DNA from: Coraliomargarita algicola | GTDB taxonomy: Bacteria; Verrucomicrobiota; Verrucomicrobiia; Opitutales; Coraliomargaritaceae | NCBI RefSeq assembly: GCF_033878955.1 | Contig: NZ_CP138858.1 | Coordinates: 3,251,001-3,315,000 of the forward strand | Direction of reading: 5' to 3' | DNA: 64,000 nucleotides | Shown: piece after piece, positions 35,246-46,500 of the stretch | Layout of the letters: every line of letters starts with the position of its first letter | Position numbering within the stretch: the stretch's first letter is position 1 | Program-made: the position numbers and the translations under genes | The notes under the pieces: model-generated | Database searches by the model: none | Seen by the model: only the letters and a program-made list of their open reading frames with translations | Told to the model about the DNA's origin: nothing

Positions 35246-36427
35246 ATGAGCTTAATTGATATTATCCGTAGTAACACCGAGACTGTTATCGGTGAAACAG
35301 AACTTGAAGACCGCTTACACGGCAGCAAGCCCTTGCGCGTTAAGCTAGGTGTGGATCCGACGCGCCCAGATCTGACTTTCGGCCACCTTGTAGTCTTTAA
35401 TAAACTTCGTCAGTTTCAAGACCTCGGCCATGAGGCGTTGCTGATTATTGGTGACTTCACGACCTTGATTGGGGACCCCTCCGGACGCTCCAATACACGG
35501 CCAGTTCTCACTAAAGACGAAATCGTCGAGAATGCGCAAACGTATCTGGATCAAGCTTTCAAGATCCTCGACAAGGAAAAAACCACTGTTTTTTATAACA
35601 GTGAGTGGTTTGATGATATGAGTTTTGAGGACTGTCTCAAGCTTTCGCGTAAAATGACTGTTGCCCGCATGCTGGAGCGTGATGATTTTGCGAAACGCTA
35701 CGCGGCTCAGGCGCCCATTTCGATTATCGAGTTTTTGTACCCACTTATTCAGGGCTACGATTCACTCGTGCTCAACGCGGATGTTGAGATTGGTGGTACG
35801 GACCAACTTTTCAATATGCTCGTCGGCCGGGCACTGCAGAAGGATGCTGGCAAGCAAGAGCAGGCCGTCATCACCATGCCGCTTCTGGTCGGTCTTGATG
35901 GCACCAAGAAAATGTCAAAGAGTGCGGATAACTACATCGCGTTCACCGATAGTCCTAAAGAGATGTTTGGTAAAATCATGTCGATCCCAGATGATACGAT
36001 GTGGGATTACTATCGGTTATTACTGGAATTGCCTGAGGATAAGATTGAGAAGCTCAAGACTGGCCACCCCATGGAGGCTAAAAAACATCTGGCTTCTTCG
36101 CTGGTGGGGCAGTTTCACTCCATGCAGGCAGGTAAGCATGAGCTAGAGCAATTCGAGCAAGTCTTCTCAAAGAACAAGCTGCCAGATGATATGCCCACTT
36201 TTACTTGGAGCGATTTGCTGGGCGATGCTGCCAGCGCACCGCTCTTTGAAGTGATGGCACAATCAGAGCTGTTTGAGAGTAAGGGCGCGATTCGTCGCCT
36301 CGTGAAGCAGGGCGGTGTTAAAATTGATGGCGAAAAACAAGATGACCCGAATCGCGAAGTGACTCCGCCCAGCGGCGAGCAAATTTTCCAAGCAGGCAAG
36401 CGTGTCTTTTTCAAGCTCGTAGGCTAA
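35246..36427 (+). CDS. tyrS: Tyrosyl-tRNA synthetase
   Basis: A 393-residue class I aminoacyl-tRNA synthetase charging tRNA-Tyr. The HIGH-like motif is LTFGHLVV (about 43-50), the class signature KMSKS appears as KKMSKSADNY (about 231), and a C-terminal S4 RNA-binding domain includes GAIRRLVKQGGVKIDG. The long form with the S4 domain and the PTRPDLTFGH start is the TyrZ-like subtype. No T-box leader is seen upstream. Confidence 0.95.
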   Translation: MSLIDIIRSNTETVIGETELEDRLHGSKPLRVKLGVDPTRPDLTFGHLVVFNKLRQFQDLGHEALLIIGDFTTLIGDPSGRSNTRPVLTKDEIVENAQTYLDQAFKILDKEKTTVFYNSEWFDDMSFEDCLKLSRKMTVARMLERDDFAKRYAAQAPISIIEFLYPLIQGYDSLVLNADVEIGGTDQLFNMLVGRALQKDAGKQEQAVITMPLLVGLDGTKKMSKSADNYIAFTDSPKEMFGKIMSIPDDTMWDYYRLLLELPEDKIEKLKTGHPMEAKKHLASSLVGQFHSMQAGKHELEQFEQVFSKNKLPDDMPTFTWSDLLGDAASAPLFEVMAQSELFESKGAIRRLVKQGGVKIDGEKQDDPNREVTPPSGEQIFQAGKRVFFKLVG

Positions 36428-36541
36428 GCGCGGCAAAGATGTGCTTCGCTTGCGGTAATCATTTGACTTTCAAATGCTTTCATAGAAAAAGGGTTTATTC
36501 TCTGATCAGTCAGCGCAGCGCTATTTAACATCCATCTTATT

Positions 36542-37564
36542 GTGTTCGGATTCCTCTCCAACGACATCGGCATCGACCTTGGCACCGCCAATACGCTAGT
36601 ATTTGCAAAAGAAAAAGGCATCGTCCTGCGCGAACCCAGCGTGGTGGCTATCTACTCGTCGACTAAGAAGGTATGCGCCGTCGGTGCCGAGGCGAAAAAA
36701 ATGCTCGGTCGCACTCCGGGGAATATTACTGCGATCCGTCCCATGAAGGACGGGGTGATCGCCGATTTTGAAATTACTGAGGCGATGCTCCGGTATTTCA
36801 TCAATAAGGTGAATAAGAAAAAGACTTTTGTGGCGCCACGCATTGTAGTGGCGGTCCCTTCGGGAATCACCGAAGTTGAGCGTCGTGCGGTCAAAGACTC
36901 TGCGATCCGTGCCGGCGCTCGCGATGTCGTGCTACTCGAAGAGCCGATGGCCGCAGCCATCGGCGTCGGACTGCCGATCGATGAGCCCGCAGCCAACATG
37001 ATTGTTGATATCGGCGGGGGGACTACGGAAGTGGCGATTATCTCACTCGCTGGTGTGGTTTATACGAAGAGTATCCGTGTGGGGGGCGATGAGATCGACA
37101 GTGCGATTGTCAACTACATGAAGCGTGCTTACAATTTGATGATTGGGGAGCGGACCGCAGAAGAGATCAAGATCAAGGTCGGATCCGCTTTTCCACTGGA
37201 AGAGGAAATTTCGATGGAAGTGCGCGGTCGTGACTCCGTGGCTGGTCTGCCTAAGACGATTACCATCACTTCTCAGGAGATTCGGGATGCACTTTCGGAT
37301 ACGATTGCCGCGATTGTCGACCTCGTGCGAAATGCTTTGGAGCGCTGCCCCCCTGAACTTTCAGCGGACTTGGTCGATCGCGGGTTTTTCCTGGCTGGAG
37401 GCGGTGCCATGATTAAGGGACTCGACCAGCAACTCAGTGATGCGACGGGCTTGCCCGTAATCATTGCCGAAGATCCACTCAGTGCCGTTGCCAACGGGAC
37501 TGGCTTGGTCCTGCACGAACTGGCCTTTCTTTTGAAAGACCTCACGGGAACCCCCAAAAGCTAG
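36542..37564 (+). CDS. mreB: Rod shape-determining protein MreB
   Basis: A 340-residue bacterial actin that guides the elongasome at the inner face of the membrane. GTG start. The actin-fold motifs are clear: IGIDLGTANTLV (phosphate 1), VAVPSGITEVERRAVKDSA, VDIGGGTTEVAIISL (phosphate 2) and FFLAGGGAMIKGLD (adenosine). First gene of the mreB-mreC-mreD-PBP2 cluster; mreC follows after 9 bp. Confidence 0.97.
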   Translation: MFGFLSNDIGIDLGTANTLVFAKEKGIVLREPSVVAIYSSTKKVCAVGAEAKKMLGRTPGNITAIRPMKDGVIADFEITEAMLRYFINKVNKKKTFVAPRIVVAVPSGITEVERRAVKDSAIRAGARDVVLLEEPMAAAIGVGLPIDEPAANMIVDIGGGTTEVAIISLAGVVYTKSIRVGGDEIDSAIVNYMKRAYNLMIGERTAEEIKIKVGSAFPLEEEISMEVRGRDSVAGLPKTITITSQEIRDALSDTIAAIVDLVRNALERCPPELSADLVDRGFFLAGGGAMIKGLDQQLSDATGLPVIIAEDPLSAVANGTGLVLHELAFLLKDLTGTPKS

Positions 37565-37573
37565 CGCTGCGCC

Positions 37574-38425
37574 GTGGCGAATCACCGCCTCGATAAAATT
37601 AAGCCGTTAGTCGCCTTGGGCGCCTTTCTAGTTGCTTGGTGGATTGTGCCGACCGCGATCAAATCCTTCCTTCGGGTGAGCTTTTCTGAATTTCAAGCGC
37701 CCGCGTGGGTCGCGACATCCTACCTCGACGATCTAGAAGGTTTTTGGGCGCGCCGTAGTCACTCTAAAGTAGAGCTGATCGAAGCGGGGCGGGAAGTGGC
37801 ACGGGCCAAATCGCTCTATCAATTTAATGCGCAGCGTAATGAGACTCTGGAGAATGAGATTCAACGCCTCGAATCGATTCTAAACCTTCCCAGCCGGCGT
37901 GAGTTTCGTTATGAAGTCGCTCGTGTGATTCGTCGTGATCTAAATGCGTGGTGGCAGCAAATTGTCATTCGCAAGGGCGAGGACTATAAAATTCCAGTGG
38001 GTGCCGCAGTCGTCTTTTATGGCGGCGTGGTCGGGCGCGTGGTGGAGGTCAACGCATTTACCAGTCGTATCGAATTAATCAGTAGTCCCAATTTCCGCAT
38101 GGCGGCTAATTTCGAAGGAGATGAGCGACCTGTTGTTTATCAAGGTCTCGCTCAAGGCGGCTTCGGTGAGCCGAAGGGAGTTGTGCGTGATGCGCCGCAA
38201 GACATGGTTGCCAGCACTCAAGCGCCGCTCAAGCTCGTCTCCACGCGATTAGGAGGCACCTTTCCTCCCGGTTTAATGATTGGGCGTGTGAACTGGTTAC
38301 AACCTGGTAGCACTGGTATCTTTCAGACTGGCACCGTGGAGCTCAATTCTGACTTGCTCAGCTTGCACGAGGTGGCGGTTTTGATTCCGCTTTATCCGAT
38401 TGACCTTGATTCCGATGCTCCTTGA
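37574..38425 (+). CDS. mreC: Rod shape-determining protein MreC
   Basis: A 283-residue bitopic membrane protein linking MreB to the periplasmic wall enzymes. GTG start; one N-terminal helix (about 10-32), a short coiled coil (about 65-95, ENEIQRLESILN), then the beta-barrel domain with VIRRDLNAWWQQIVIRKG, GVVGRVVEVNAFTSRI and TRLGGTFPPGLMIG. Its 3' end overlaps mreD by 11 bp. Confidence 0.93.
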   Translation: MANHRLDKIKPLVALGAFLVAWWIVPTAIKSFLRVSFSEFQAPAWVATSYLDDLEGFWARRSHSKVELIEAGREVARAKSLYQFNAQRNETLENEIQRLESILNLPSRREFRYEVARVIRRDLNAWWQQIVIRKGEDYKIPVGAAVVFYGGVVGRVVEVNAFTSRIELISSPNFRMAANFEGDERPVVYQGLAQGGFGEPKGVVRDAPQDMVASTQAPLKLVSTRLGGTFPPGLMIGRVNWLQPGSTGIFQTGTVELNSDLLSLHEVAVLIPLYPIDLDSDAP

Positions 38426-38945
38426 CCCACGTGCCATACTCATGTTTGGAGCCAATGCGCTGCTGCTCTACTTGACTTTGCTGGTGAACTCAGCGCTGAC
38501 GAGTGGGTCTATTTACCTCATGCTCTTAGGGCCAATGCTGGTATTCCCCGCTCTTTACTTGCGGCATCAGTCGTATTTCATCTGCACCTTTTTTACTGGG
38601 TTATGGGTGGATGCCGCACTGCCAGCGAGCTTCGGCCTGTTCACCATCGGTTTCCTTTTTGCCGGTGCCTTTGTTTTTCAAATGCGTATTCGTTTTCGCG
38701 CCGAGCACAACTACCATCCGATTATGCTGGCGCATGGTTTGAACTTTTTTTGCATTCTACTTGTCACATTTTGGATGGGCTATGCCTATTTTTCCAGTCC
38801 TGGCTTTTGGTTGCAGGTCATTGTGACCAGTCTTGCGTCGCATTTGGTGCTCTTATTTGTGGCTCCGTGGTTTTTTGATTTTGAGCGTATGCTATTTGCG
38901 CTCTTTCGCTTCGATACTGAACCAGAGGATTTCCCGATCCTATGA
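38415..38945 (+). CDS. mreD: Rod shape-determining protein MreD
   Basis: From the ATG at 38415, 176 residues, nearly all hydrophobic, with about five membrane helices. It contains the MreD-like FFTGLWVDAALPASFGLFTIGF stretch. Position between mreC and a class B PBP is decisive. An in-frame TTG at 38400 would add five residues. The stop overlaps the next gene (ATGA). Confidence 0.88.
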   Translation: MLLDPRAILMFGANALLLYLTLLVNSALTSGSIYLMLLGPMLVFPALYLRHQSYFICTFFTGLWVDAALPASFGLFTIGFLFAGAFVFQMRIRFRAEHNYHPIMLAHGLNFFCILLVTFWMGYAYFSSPGFWLQVIVTSLASHLVLLFVAPWFFDFERMLFALFRFDTEPEDFPIL

Positions 38946-40894
38946 GCGGCTACGACTTTCATCGCGGTGAGAACCCTCGTATTCTCTTTTTCTTCTGGAT
39001 CGTGATGGCGGCTGGTATCACCCTGCTGGTAGGCTTGGGATGGCGGCAGTTGATTGCCTACCAAAAGTATGAGGAAATCGAGAGGCGCCAAACGGAGCGG
39101 CGTATTTTCAAGCCAGGCCCACGCGGTGATATCTATGATCGCAAAGGCAACCTTCTGGTCGGCAACCGACCGCAATACTCCGCAGTCGTTTATCTCGATG
39201 ACCTGCGGCGTGAATTTCGCAGTGAGTATTCGCAAATTATTCGTGCCGAACGCGAGAAACTGAGGCAGGCCTATGAGCAGACGCCCGAATCCGAGCGTGA
39301 AGATTCACAGCTGACGCCAAATTATAATGATCTGCAATGGATCGCTCGCCAAAACGTGATTCAGCGCTACATCGATCAGATCAATCGAATCACCGGACGA
39401 GACGACAGCTTGTCCATGCGTAAGATAATTCGCCATTTTAATGAGCAACTCCTACTACCCTTGCCCTTAGTCGAAGACCTCAATGCGGATCAATATGCCC
39501 GCCTGATTGAGCAAGTGCCTGTGAAGTCAGCCATCCAGATACATACCGATACCGCACGCTATTATCCCTACGGAGTCGCCGCAGCGCATACACTCGGCTA
39601 CGTGCAAAATGTGAATCCAGACCCTGATGAAATTCCCGATGATGGGATTAAGACTTTTACCTTTAAAACCAAGCGCGGGAAAACCGGCCTCGAACGACAT
39701 TTTAACGATTTGTTATCTGGCGAGACGGGCACTGAGATTTGGCGTGTCGATCCCCTCGGATTTCAAGATTCCATGCTAGAGATGAAGACGCCCAAGCAGG
39801 GGCAGGACTTGATCACTAGCATCGACATCGACTTGCAGTTGGCAGCTGAAACCGCGCTCGGCGAGCGCACGGGCGCAGCAGTTGCGTTAGACATACATTC
39901 CGGCGAGGTACTGGCCATTGCCAGTCATCCCAGTTATGACCTCAATGACCTCAGCCCCTTTATTCCACGCAACACATTCGACGAGATCAACGAGCGTGGT
40001 GCTTGGCTTAATCGCGCCGTCCAGCTGTCTTACCCTCCAGGATCCACGTTCAAACTCATCACCTCGATCGCTGGTATGCGGCATGGCTCGATGACGCCTG
40101 AGACGGAACATGACTGCCAAGGACTCTATCGTTTAGGCAATCGCATCTTTCGTTGTAATGCCCGCTACGGCCACGGAATTGTTGATCTAGCCGCCTCGAT
40201 TGAAGCGAGTTGCAACGTGTTTTATTATGCCGAAGGGCTGGAGATGGGAATCGATGTATTAAGTGCCGAGGCCAAACGCTTCGGTCTGGATCAAAAGACC
40301 GGCATTCAGATTCCCTTTGAAACCAGTCGTTTGGTAGTGCCAAGTAAAGAGTGGAAGCGTGAGCAGATCGGTTCCGGTTGGGTGCCAGGAGATACAGCCA
40401 ACACCGCGATCGGCCAAGGCTTCTTGCTCGTTACCCCCTTACAGATGGCGACAGTGATTGCATCCATTGCGCGCAATGAAACGCGCACTCAGCCCACTTT
40501 ACGCGCATTGACCAATGAGGAGGTCCAGCGAGTCGAACACGGAGGCGAAGCAATTGGCTTAACGCAAAAGCAGCATGATGCACTTTGGGAGGGGATGGAG
40601 CGTGTCGTTGGTCAAGACGGCACTGGTCGCTTAGTGCAGATCGATGGTTTGCGCATTGCCGGTAAGACCGGCACCGCGGATTTTCGTGCTCACGGCAAAG
40701 GCGTCAATTTAGCATGGTTTGTAGGTTTTGCCCCGGTAGAGAATCCGCAGATCGCCGTCGCCGTCATGGTCGAAGGTACCAATGCCAGTGAACGCTACCA
40801 CGGAGGTTCCACCGCTGGTCCCGTAGCCAAAGACATCTTATTAGAATTTATCGAGCAGTATCCCGAGCGCGCAGGTTTTTCAGCCGCAAGATAG
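38942..40894 (+). CDS. mrdA: Penicillin-binding protein 2 (elongasome transpeptidase)
   Basis: A 650-residue class B PBP that cross-links peptidoglycan during elongation. One N-terminal membrane helix (about 13-34), the pedestal domain with KPGPRGDIYDRKGN at 57-70, and the transpeptidase domain with S368-x-x-K371 (PPGSTFK), S423-x-N425 and K575-T-G. No rodA follows; the next sequence is a decayed insertion sequence. The usual partner therefore lies elsewhere or was displaced. Confidence 0.94.
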   Translation: MSGYDFHRGENPRILFFFWIVMAAGITLLVGLGWRQLIAYQKYEEIERRQTERRIFKPGPRGDIYDRKGNLLVGNRPQYSAVVYLDDLRREFRSEYSQIIRAEREKLRQAYEQTPESEREDSQLTPNYNDLQWIARQNVIQRYIDQINRITGRDDSLSMRKIIRHFNEQLLLPLPLVEDLNADQYARLIEQVPVKSAIQIHTDTARYYPYGVAAAHTLGYVQNVNPDPDEIPDDGIKTFTFKTKRGKTGLERHFNDLLSGETGTEIWRVDPLGFQDSMLEMKTPKQGQDLITSIDIDLQLAAETALGERTGAAVALDIHSGEVLAIASHPSYDLNDLSPFIPRNTFDEINERGAWLNRAVQLSYPPGSTFKLITSIAGMRHGSMTPETEHDCQGLYRLGNRIFRCNARYGHGIVDLAASIEASCNVFYYAEGLEMGIDVLSAEAKRFGLDQKTGIQIPFETSRLVVPSKEWKREQIGSGWVPGDTANTAIGQGFLLVTPLQMATVIASIARNETRTQPTLRALTNEEVQRVEHGGEAIGLTQKQHDALWEGMERVVGQDGTGRLVQIDGLRIAGKTGTADFRAHGKGVNLAWFVGFAPVENPQIAVAVMVEGTNASERYHGGSTAGPVAKDILLEFIEQYPERAGFSAAR

Positions 40895-41061
40895 CCATAA
40901 TTCTACATTGTTAAACTTTAAGCTTGTACTTTTTCGCCTGCTAGGATTGCCTGGTGCTCTCGCTTAAAAATATGAATCTACGCGTTCGCGATTCCGGGTA
41001 ATCGGATCGCGAAATAAAAAAATATGACGTTACAGGCCTTCGCTCTATAGCGCGCGACTTT

Positions 41062-42347
41062 ATGGAGTTTTGCGACGACTATTCGAGTTACTTTATCTCT
41101 CAGGGGCGCAATCGCACTTTACACGCACGCCAGTATCTAAGTGGCCTACTAGGAGATATTCGGCGTAAAAACATTGAGCGCATCGGTGAGAAAATCGATC
41201 AAGTCGATTATCAATCGGTGCACAACTTCGTTAGCGAATCGAACTGGAACCACCGAGCCTTGGTCGATCAAGTGGCTCGCGATGCAAATGCATTACTGGG
41301 CGGCAACTCAGAGAGTATGCTGTTGCTCGATGAGACTTCCTTCCTGAAGAAGGGCACTCGTAGTGTAGGCGTGGCGAGGCAGTATTGTGGATGCTCGGGT
41401 AAAATTGAGAACGGTCAGGTTAGCGTCTTGGGAGTTCTGGGCTGCCAGCGCGATGCGACCATCATCGACTACTGGCTATATCTTCCGGAGGCTTGGACGC
41501 AGGACTGTGAGCGCATGGATCGCGCTCATGTTCCTGCAGATAAGCGCACGTTTAAAACGAAACCGGAACTAGCTTGGGAGATTATCGAGAATGCGATCAA
41601 TCAAGGACTTGAGTTCAACTGGGTCGGCATGGACAGTCTCTATGGCAGCAACAGCAAATTGCTAGCAAAGCTTGAAGAGCAAGGGCTACGTTACGTTGCC
41701 GACGTTCGCAGCAACCAGAAGTTCTATGTTCGCGATGTCAGTGGAGCGCTGGTGTATCAACGCGTGGATCGGCTTTGGATCGAGCGAGGTGGCGAGCAAG
41801 CCGAACATGTTCACTTCCGCAATGCAACCAAAGGCCCCCTTCACGCATAGGTGCTGCGCATAGCGCTTTACGATCATGACGGATGCCAGAATCAGCGCTG
41901 TTTGGTCATCAGCTGCGATGGAACCGGAGCGATCAAATATAGCCTGACCAATGATCAGGCCAGTGCCGTGCAACTATGCTATCGCCAACATCAGCGCTAC
42001 TGGATCGAGCGAGCCATACAAGAAGCTAAGAGTGAAGTCGGAATGGCGCAGTATCAGGTGCGCGGCTGGCAAGGATGGCACCAAAACATGGCCATGGTCA
42101 CTATGGCCATGCTCTTCGTTACGCAGCAAAAGCTCATCAATCGAGACTGCGCCCCATTGTTGAGCACACATGATGTGATCGAACTGCTCAGCTTTTACCT
42201 GCCTTCCAAGCAACGCTCAGAAAAGGAGATCTTCCACCAACTCCTACAAAGACACACACCTGTGCCGAGGCAATGTCCGAAAAGGCACAGGAGATGCATC
42301 AACGATTGACGCTGATGCTCGAAGGGATGAAGGCGCATTTAAATTAA
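41062..42347 (+). pseudogene. IS701-family transposase, decayed
   Basis: A DDE transposase of IS701 type: LLLDETSFLKKGTRSVGVARQYCG with the first Asp, GMDSLYG with the second, and ERAIQEAKSEVG with the Glu, followed by GWQGWHQNMAM. The reading frame has an in-frame TAG at 41848-41850 between LHA and VLRIALYDHDG. Near the 3' end another frame continues protein-like (AMSEKAQEMHQR to 42347), so a second lesion lies at about 42260-42270. The natural start may be further left: the frame is open upstream through IKKYDVTGLRSIARDF with ATA where an ATG would be expected. Terminal inverted repeats were not identified. Not functional. Confidence 0.85.
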
Positions 42348-42405
42348 TAACCAGGCTATAAGAAATGAGTTGACTTCGTCGAGAATGTCGATGTTGTTGG
42401 GGAGT

Positions 42406-43449
42406 ATGAAGGTTCGTCGCACAAAGGTTCATGGTCGGGATGCGGTTTATCATTGCATGACGCGGGTGGTGAATGGGGAGCGCTTGTTCCAGGATCGTGA
42501 GAAGGAGATGCTGCGTAAGATGATCTGGCAGGTGGCTGATTTTTGCGGGGTGCAGGTGCTGACTTATTGTGTGATGTCGAATCACTTTCACGTGCTTTTG
42601 CGTGTGCCGGATCGTCAGCAGGTGGATGATGCTGAGTTGATGCGCCGCTATCAGGTGCTGTACCCGAAACCTACCAAGTATCAGGCGGCTTCGGTCAAGG
42701 TGCTGCGCTCTCAGTTGGAGGCTGACTCTGAGGAGGCGCAGCTGTTGCGTGCGAAACTGTTGGCGCGGATGGGCGATGTCTCTGAATATATGAAGGCGGT
42801 GAAGCAGCGTTTTTCAGTCTGGTTTAATCGTAATCATAAGCGCTATGGCACTCTGTGGGCGGACCGTTTTAAGTCGGTCTTGGTCGAGGGGCATGGCAAT
42901 CCGCTGCAAACGATGGCGGCTTATATTGATCTGAATCCGGTGCGTGCGGGGCTGGTGGAGGATCCTAAGGATTATCGTTTCTGCGGCTACGCGGAGGCGG
43001 TGGCGTCGCTTGGCTTAATTAGCTCAGGGGGCACAGAAGACTCCAAGTCGAAGGTGGACGCTCGGATGGGATGTCGAGCTGGTTTGTTACATGTTTGGGG
43101 TGACCACTTGTCGTCGGGAGCTGGTTTGGCAGAGGCCTTGATGCAGCATCGTCAGTTGATCTTTGGCAAGCGTGCGGCGGATGCTGACCTGTCTGAGGTG
43201 GAGCGTGCGGCTGCTTTGAAGGTGCTAAATGAAGAGGGCGGTCAATTGCCGAAGTCGGTGATGCTGCGCTGCCGGGTGCGTTATTTTACCGACGGTGCGA
43301 TTCTGGGGTCGGCTGAGTTTGTACGCGGCTTTACGGGTGCGTGGCAAATGGAGCGTGGGCGCAAGCATCCTCCGAAGGTGAATGCGATGCGTGGTGATTG
43401 GGGTGGCTTGGCTGTGATTCAGGGGCTGCGCAAGCAGGTGTTTGGATGA
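42406..43449 (+). CDS. REP-associated tyrosine transposase (RAYT)
   Basis: A 347-residue Y1-type transposase of the IS200-like/RAYT group. Motifs: GRDAVYHCMTRVVNGE at the start, the HUH metal site SNHFHVLLRVP (about 57-67), and the catalytic Tyr in SEYMKAVKQRFSVWFNRNHKRYGTLW. The C-terminal half is longer than in typical RAYTs. RAYTs move REP hairpins; REP-like hairpins are present at several places in this window, though none directly flanks this gene. The ATG at 42406 is preceded by GGGGAG, very close to the codon. Confidence 0.9.
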   Translation: MKVRRTKVHGRDAVYHCMTRVVNGERLFQDREKEMLRKMIWQVADFCGVQVLTYCVMSNHFHVLLRVPDRQQVDDAELMRRYQVLYPKPTKYQAASVKVLRSQLEADSEEAQLLRAKLLARMGDVSEYMKAVKQRFSVWFNRNHKRYGTLWADRFKSVLVEGHGNPLQTMAAYIDLNPVRAGLVEDPKDYRFCGYAEAVASLGLISSGGTEDSKSKVDARMGCRAGLLHVWGDHLSSGAGLAEALMQHRQLIFGKRAADADLSEVERAAALKVLNEEGGQLPKSVMLRCRVRYFTDGAILGSAEFVRGFTGAWQMERGRKHPPKVNAMRGDWGGLAVIQGLRKQVFG

Positions 43450-43467
43450 CTCCTTGGGTGTTAAGCA

Positions 43468-43505
43468 CAAAAAAACTCCCGCATAGTCGAAACTAGACGG
43501 GAGTT
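43468..43505 (-). terminator. Terminator of the RND efflux operon
   Basis: AACTCCCG (43474-43481) pairs with CGGGAGTT (43498-43505). On the minus strand it is followed by seven T. It lies 14 bp after the RND pump stop codon. Confidence 0.85.
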
Positions 43506-43519
43506 GAACTGTGGTCGGC

Positions 43520-46500
43520 CTAATTGGACGCTTTATGTGAGGACTTGGCGTATTTTTGGATGATCACGTAGAACACGGGTGTCATGAAGATTCCGATCGC
43601 GGTGACGCCGAGCATGCCGCCGAAGACGGCGGTGCCTAGGGCCTGGCGCATTTCGGCACCGGCACCTGTGGCAAATACGAGTGGGACTACGCCGAGGATG
43701 AAGGCGATGGCGGTCATCAAAATAGGCCGTAGGCGTAGGCGTGAAGCTTCGATTGCGGCGTCGAAGCGGTTCATGCCTTCGTCTTGCTTTTGTTTGGCAA
43801 ACTCAACGATGAGAATGGCGTTCTTGGCGGCTAAGCCGATGAGTACGATGAAGCCGATCTGTGTTAAGATGTTGTTGTCAAATCCGCGTAAGGCAACGAG
43901 ACCGATGGCGCCACTGAGACTGAGGGGGACGATGAGTATGATGGCCAGTGGTAGTGACCAGTTTTCGTATTGTGCCACGAGCACCAGGAAGACGAAGGCG
44001 ATGGCCATCAGGAAGACGACGGTGCTGCCGCCGGCTTGCTTTTGTTGGTAGGCGAGATCGGTCCATTCATAGTCCATGCCGGGAGGCAGAATCTCGGCGG
44101 CGAGTCGCTCCATGGTGGCAATTGAATCTCCGGAGGAGTAGCCGGGTGTGGTGGAGCCTTGCACCTCGGCTGAGGAGAATAGGTTGTAGCGCACATAGCG
44201 GTCGGGGCCAGAGGAGTTCTTGAGTTCGACCAGGGAAGCGAGTGGCACGATGTCGCCGTTGTTGTTGCGTGTCTTGAGGCTGTAGAGGTCTTCGGGTGTA
44301 TCGCGAAACTCGGTGTCGGCCTGGGCGGTCACTCGGTAGGTGCGGCCGAGTAGGTTGATGTCGTTGACGTAGAGTGAACCGAGATAAATCTGCATGGTGC
44401 TAAAGATGTTATTGAGTGGCACATCCAGCATCTTGGCTTTGACGCGGTTCACATCGGCGTAGTATTGCGGCACCGAGGAGCGATAGGAGGTAAAAGTCTG
44501 CGTGATTGAAGGCTCGGCATTGGCCGCCATAGCGAGCTTCCATGCGGTTTGTTCGAGCACGGCGGGGCCGAGTCCGGCGCGGTCGCGCAGTTGCATCTTA
44601 AAGCCACCGCCGCTACCGATGCCGCGCACGGGTGGGGGCGGGATGACGAAGACGAAGGCTTCTTGAATGCCGCCTAGTTTTTGCCGTAGTTCGGCGATGA
44701 TGGTGTCGCTATCGCGTCCGGATTCGAGGCGCTCTTCGAAGGATTCGAAGGGTGTGAAAATGGCCGCGGAGTTGGGACTATTGGTGAAGGAGGCACCATT
44801 AAAGCCAGCAAAGGCGACGGTGCCCTTGATGCCGTCGACAGTCATGATGGTATCGACGATGCTACGCGTGAGTTCGTCGGTGCGTTGCAGCGAGGAGCCG
44901 TCGGGCAACTGGGCCACCACGATGCTGTAGCCTTGGTCTTGTGTCGGGATGAATCCGACCGGGACTTTGCCAAAGCCAAACCAGGTGACTGCGAGTAGGC
45001 CGACATAGATAATGATGGCGGCGAAGCCGAAGCGCACGATCCGGCGAATGATGCCGGTGTAGCCGCGGGTAAATTTATCGAAGAACCAATTGAAGCCCTT
45101 GAAGAACCAGCCAAAGAGGAACATGTAAATGCGAGTGAAGCGGTCCTGCGGCGCATTACTCGGGCGCAGCAAAATGGCACCGAGTGCGGGGCTGAGGCTG
45201 AGTGATACGATGGTCGATATCACCACGGCGCCAGAGATGGTGAGCGCAAACTGTTGGTAGAATTGACCCGAGATGCCAGGAATGTAGGCGGTCGGCACGA
45301 AGATCGCGACCATCACTAAGGAGGTGGCGATTACCGCACCGGTGACTTCCGACATGGCGGCAAAGGCGGCTTCGCGTGGGCTCTTGCCCTCGTCGATATT
45401 ACGCTGAATATTCTCCACCACCACGATGGCGTCGTCCACCACGATGCCGATCGCGAGCACGAGTCCGAAGAGTGTGAGGTTGTTGAGGGAAAAGCCCATG
45501 ATCGCCATGGTGGCAAAGGTGCCGATTAGTGAGATCGGGATGGCGAGGAAGGGGATGATGGCGGCGCGCCAGGATTGTAGGAAGATTACGATCACTAAGA
45601 CCACGAAGAGGATGGCCTGAAGCAGGGTGATTTGCACTTCGTCGATCGACTGCTGAATGAACTGGGTGGGATCGTAAATGATTTTATACTCCAAATCATC
45701 TGGGAAATCTTTTTCCAGCTCAGCCATGGTGGCGCGTATTGCGCTCGCAGTCTCCAATGCGTTCGAGCCGGGACGTTGAAAGATCGGCATCGCGAGCGCG
45801 GGTGTTTTGGTGGCGTAGTTGACGATACCATAGTCTTGTGCGCCTAGCTCGACTCGAGCGACGTCGCGTAAGTGTACGACTTCACCGTTCTGGCCTGTTT
45901 TGACGACGATGTCTTCAAATGCGGTCTCGTTGTCGAGGCGGCCGAGTGTGCTGACATTGTATTGAAAAGCATTGCCCTGGGAGGTGGGCGATTGCCCGAT
46001 CACACCGGCGGCGACTTGCACGTTTTGCTCGCGCAGTGCTGCGACTACATCGCTGGGGATCATCGACAAGGAGGACAATTTTTCCGGGTTCAACCAGATG
46101 CGCATGGAGTACTCACGTGCTCCAAATAAGCGCACGTCGCCCACGCCTTGAATGCGGCGCAGCTGCTCGCGCACTTGAGTGATCGCGTAGTTACTGACGT
46201 AGAGATTATCGTAGGTGCCCCCCGGCGACATCATTTGCACCACCAACAAAATGTCGGGTGTGTTCTTGGTAACGGTGACGCCAGCGCTGCGAACTTCCTC
46301 GGGCAGGCGAGGCTCCGCAATGGCCACACGATTCTGCACTAGCACTTGAGCTTGGTCCAGATCGGTGCCCAGCTCAAAAGTCACGGTGATGGCCAAGGAG
46401 CCGTCGGCCGTGGAGTTGGAAGACATGTAGAGCATGTTTTCCACACCGTTGATTTCTTGTTCGATCGGCGCGGCCACGGTGTTGGCGATGGTTTCCGGAG

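Noticed and set aside
40983..41014. Terminator after PBP2 (hairpin TTCGCGAT...ATCGCGAA).
   Set aside because: It is followed by A-rich, not T-rich, sequence on the plus strand, so it was not called as an intrinsic terminator; it may be part of the old insertion-sequence end.
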